In this document: piece after piece, positions 6,408 to 7,712 of the stretch
How positions within the stretch are numbered: the first letter of the stretch is position 1
How the letters are laid out: every line of letters begins with the position of its first letter
DNA from: Angelakisella sp.
GTDB lineage: Bacteria > Bacillota > Clostridia > Oscillospirales > Ruminococcaceae
DNA length: 7,712 bases
Direction of reading: 5' to 3'
Assembly: GCA_022795575.1 (NCBI GenBank)
Contig: JAAWGY010000100.1
Span: forward strand, 1 to 7,712
Notes under the pieces: model-generated
What the model was told of the DNA's origin: nothing
The model's input: the letters and a program-made list of their open reading frames with translations, nothing else
Database searches by the model: none
Program-made: the position numbers and the translations under genes

Positions 6408-6539
6408 GTGGCCTTTCCTAAACAGTGCGTAACTGAAAATGTATATTCCTTGACCGCCTACCCGGCGGGGGGTTACTTTCTGGTTCGCCAGAAAGTAACC
6501 AAAGAACGACCAGGGCTACGCCCTGGACCCGACGGCCAA
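6408..6539. repeat. R1 structured repeat, copy A
   Basis: Matches copy B (7580-7712). The first 42 bases are diverged (with a one-base indel); the last 90 (6450-6539) differ at only four positions. Three hairpins lie in series: CCGCC/GGCGG (6454-6458, 6464-6468); a perfect 13-bp stem with a TTCG loop (6471-6500); and CCAGGGC/GCCCTGG (6510-6516, 6520-6526). It is not coding: no ribosome binding site, and the conservation follows stems rather than codons. The right edge is unknown because copy B is cut by the window end. Confidence 0.85.
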
Positions 6540-6689
6540 AGGCGTCAGTCGCTTGGGGAGCGCTCCCCCAACGCCGCCTGGACCGCTTGGGCCCGGTTCT
6601 TCTGCTTGGGTGACAGCCTCAATCTCAACGTGCGGTTGCTCGATGCTTGGTTGGGCGGCTGGCCCTGCTGGGGGACAGGCTCCGGCGGC
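6540..6689. other. GC-rich non-coding spacer between R1-A and R2-A
   Basis: No credible gene. It begins with a strong palindrome (GGGGAGCGCTCCCC, 6555-6568), further bracketed by GGCG (6541-6544) and CGCC (6572-6575). This may continue the R1 element, which would be testable if copy B were seen beyond the window. The rest (6580-6689) shows no structure I can support. Confidence 0.5.
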
Positions 6690-6784
6690 CTTGCGGGGGG
6701 AGCGAACTGGCCCGCTCCCTCCTTCCGGTTGGCCTGACAAGGTGCCTCCGGCGGATCTGATTCCCTGCGGGGGGAGTGGGGGCG
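6690..6784. repeat. R2 structured repeat, copy A
   Basis: An ungapped 95-base match to 7429-7523 (constant offset of 739) with about four differences. It has a 7-bp hairpin GGGAGCG/CGCTCCC (6698-6704, 6713-6719). Two of the differences fall in this hairpin's 8-base loop, two near the right end. It is rich in G runs and ends with the motif CCCTGCGGGGGG. Confidence 0.85.
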
Positions 6785-6930
6785 TTAGCTTTGCTGGTGG
6801 AGTGATTCGCTTCTCGTTTCGATTGGTTTTTCCTTTTTCCGGTAGCTATTTTCCCCTTCTTACAAAAAAGTATAACAAAAATATCTGATAAAATCAATAC
6901 TATTAGTTTGTAATAATAACTAATAGATGT
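6785..6930. other. AT-rich upstream region of the second XRE gene
   Basis: No gene is seen. GC content drops sharply after about 6860, marking the edge of the repeat block and the start of the promoter region. It contains the inverted repeat described separately. Confidence 0.5.
6900..6926. promoter_or_regulatory. 9-bp inverted repeat, candidate operator
   Basis: CTATTAGTT (6900-6908) and AACTAATAG (6918-6926) are perfect inverses with a 9-base spacer. The centre-to-centre distance of 18 bases fits a dimer binding successive turns of one DNA face. It lies just upstream of the likely promoter of the second XRE gene. With AT-rich arms and no T tract it is a poor terminator. Confidence 0.45.
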
Positions 6931-6959
6931 TTCATATTTCAACATTTATAACCTATACT
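6931..6959 (+). promoter_or_regulatory. Possible promoter of the second XRE gene
   Basis: TTCATA (6931-6936) and TATACT (6954-6959) are 17 bases apart. An alternative extended -10, TGGTATGAT (6962-6970), overlaps downstream but would leave only a short leader. Either would serve the gene at 6993. Confidence 0.45.
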
Positions 6960-6992
6960 GTTGGTATGATATAACCAGTAAAGGTGTTGACG

Positions 6993-7334
6993 ATGAAACT
7001 AAATTCTATTGGCGGTCATATTCGTGAATATCGCATTGCGAAAAAACTCCGCCAGCAGGACTTAGCGGAGAAAATAAATGTAAGTGTCAACTATATCGGT
7101 ATGATAGAACGGGGAGAAAAGCTCCCCTCCCTGGAAACACTCATCGAAATCATAAACGCCCTGGGGGTATCCGCCGATATGCTCCTGGCTGATGTGGTGG
7201 ACACCGGGTATCAAACAAAGGAATCGCTGCTTTCGGAAAAGCTGGAGGGCTTTCCACTCCGGGAGCGGGAGAGAATCTATGCGGTAATCGAAACTATGCT
7301 GCGCTATGCAGAAGAGGAAAGGCCAGTAGAATAG
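6993..7334 (+). CDS. XRE-family helix-turn-helix regulator (second)
   Basis: A 113-residue XRE/HTH_3 protein. The domain covers residues 5-66: IGGHIREYRIAKKLRQQDLA, then the recognition region VSVNYIGMIERGEKLPSLETL and the closing IIEIINALGVSADMLL. The match to the HTH_3 pattern (Q-x-x-L-A, I-E-R-G, P-S-L-E-T-L) is textbook. The C-terminal 45 residues are charged and helical (LRERERIYAVIETMLRYAEEER), probably for oligomerisation. The ATG at 6993 is chosen over GTG at 6984 because AAAGGTG (6980-6986) lies 6 bases before it and overlaps the GTG. The gene stands alone between direct copies of repeats R1 and R2 and has its own promoter and terminator. It is not a close copy of the first XRE protein. 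Targets are unknown. Confidence 0.91.
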   Translation: MKLNSIGGHIREYRIAKKLRQQDLAEKINVSVNYIGMIERGEKLPSLETLIEIINALGVSADMLLADVVDTGYQTKESLLSEKLEGFPLRERERIYAVIETMLRYAEEERPVE

Positions 7335-7343
7335 CCTGTTAGC

Positions 7344-7383
7344 AAGCACCCTGCAGAGGAATTTTCCCGCAGGGTGCTTTTGT
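7344..7383 (+). terminator. Rho-independent terminator of the second XRE gene
   Basis: An 11-bp perfect stem AAGCACCCTGC/GCAGGGTGCTT (7344-7354, 7369-7379) encloses a 14-base loop; TTTT (7378-7381) begins within its last pairs. It starts 10 bases after the stop codon. Confidence 0.82.
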
Positions 7384-7407
7384 ATAGGAAGCCGGAGGTA
7401 AAGAAGC

Positions 7408-7426
7408 ATTCCCTGCGGGGGGAGCG
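7408..7426. repeat. Extra partial copy of the R2 end motif
   Basis: These 19 bases (ATTCCCTGCGGGGGG and AGCG) are identical to 7499-7517, the right end of R2 copy B, and lie two bases before that copy begins. This looks like the remnant of a tandem R2 unit. Confidence 0.7.
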
Positions 7427-7428
7427 GT

Positions 7429-7523
7429 CTTGCGGGGGGAGCGTAATGGCCCGCTCCCTCCTTCCGGTTGGCCTGACAAGGTGCCTCCGGCGGATCTGAT
7501 TCCCTGCGGGGGGAGCGTGGGCG
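7429..7523. repeat. R2 structured repeat, copy B
   Basis: Direct repeat of 6690-6784. The GGGAGCG/CGCTCCC stem is kept while its loop changes at two bases. It lies downstream of the second XRE terminator, in the same orientation as copy A. Confidence 0.85.
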
Positions 7524-7579
7524 CTTTGTTCGTTGTTCTGTTGCTCCGGTTTGTTATGGGGGCGGGTTGGTGGTTTTTT

Positions 7580-7712
7580 GTGGCCTTTCTTAGGCTGGTA
7601 CATAACTGAAGAAGTATATTCCTTGACCGCCTCCCCGGCGGGGGGTCACTTTCTGGTTCGCCAGAAAGTAACCAAAGAGCGACCAGGGCTGCGCCCTGGA
7701 CCCGACGGCCAA
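7580..7712. repeat. R1 structured repeat, copy B (cut by window end)
   Basis: Direct repeat of 6408-6539. Hairpins: 7627-7631/7637-7641, 7644-7656/7661-7673 and 7683-7689/7693-7699. The middle stem has one change (GGTCAC for GGTTAC), which gives an A-C mismatch in plus-strand RNA but a G-U pair in minus-strand RNA. The element reaches the last base, so its length is unknown. Confidence 0.85.

Noticed and set aside
6378..6737. 119-residue plus-strand open frame across R1 copy A
   Set aside because: It begins inside the XRE terminator, has no ribosome binding site, and runs through hairpin repeats whose conservation follows stems.
6625..6945. Minus-strand frame sharing an arginine-rich segment with another frame at 7304-7603
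   Set aside because: The shared peptide is simply the translation of repeat R2; no start context, and the frames run through promoter and terminator elements.
6408..7712. CRISPR array or classic insertion sequence
   Set aside because: Repeats are few, long and irregularly spaced, with no spacers, cas genes, transposase or terminal inverted repeats.

Overview
The window reads like a piece of a GC-rich Clostridia chromosome, most likely a gut Oscillospiraceae/Ruminococcaceae-type bacterium. Evidence: strong AAAGGAG ribosome binding sites, GTG and TTG starts, GCC/GGC-rich codons, a Spo0A-like DNA-binding domain, and GC-rich structured intergenic repeats. I cannot name the species from sequence alone. 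There is no rRNA, tRNA, CRISPR array, transposase or integrase.

Layout. (1) 1-2162, metabolic/surface genes: a family 2 glycosyltransferase (206-1024) and a PfkB-family sugar kinase (1157-2077), closed by a 19-bp perfect-stem terminator (2123-2162). (2) 2196-5112, one clear operon: a consensus promoter (TTGACA, 17 bp, TATAAT) drives a leaderless-peptide YwrD-type gamma-glutamyltransferase with a TTG start, then two single-domain CHR (chromate transporter family) proteins that overlap by 4 bases. It ends in a terminator at 5076-5112. (3) 5203-5391, a tiny DUF378 membrane protein. (4) 5433-6391, a divergent regulatory pair: on the minus strand an orphan Spo0A C-terminal-domain protein, on the plus strand a small XRE-family regulator, with an AT-rich promoter region between them and a good terminator behind the XRE gene. 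(5) 6408-7712, a repeat-rich segment. Two families of structured repeats (R1, R2) occur in direct orientation on both sides of a second XRE regulator (6993-7334), which has its own terminator.

How it fits together. The GGT-CHR-CHR operon matches the Bacillus subtilis ywr neighbourhood, where ywrD (GGT-like) lies close to ywrB/ywrA (split CHR pair), so it is probably a conserved functional unit and not a chance grouping. It may link gamma-glutamyl compound turnover with export of an oxyanion or another anion; the substrate is not shown by the sequence. The right third looks like an accessory regulatory island: three small DNA-binding proteins, AT-rich promoters, and repeats whose differences fall mainly in hairpin loops. 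The most unusual items are the receiver-less Spo0A-like protein divergent from an XRE regulator, and the R1/R2 structured repeats.
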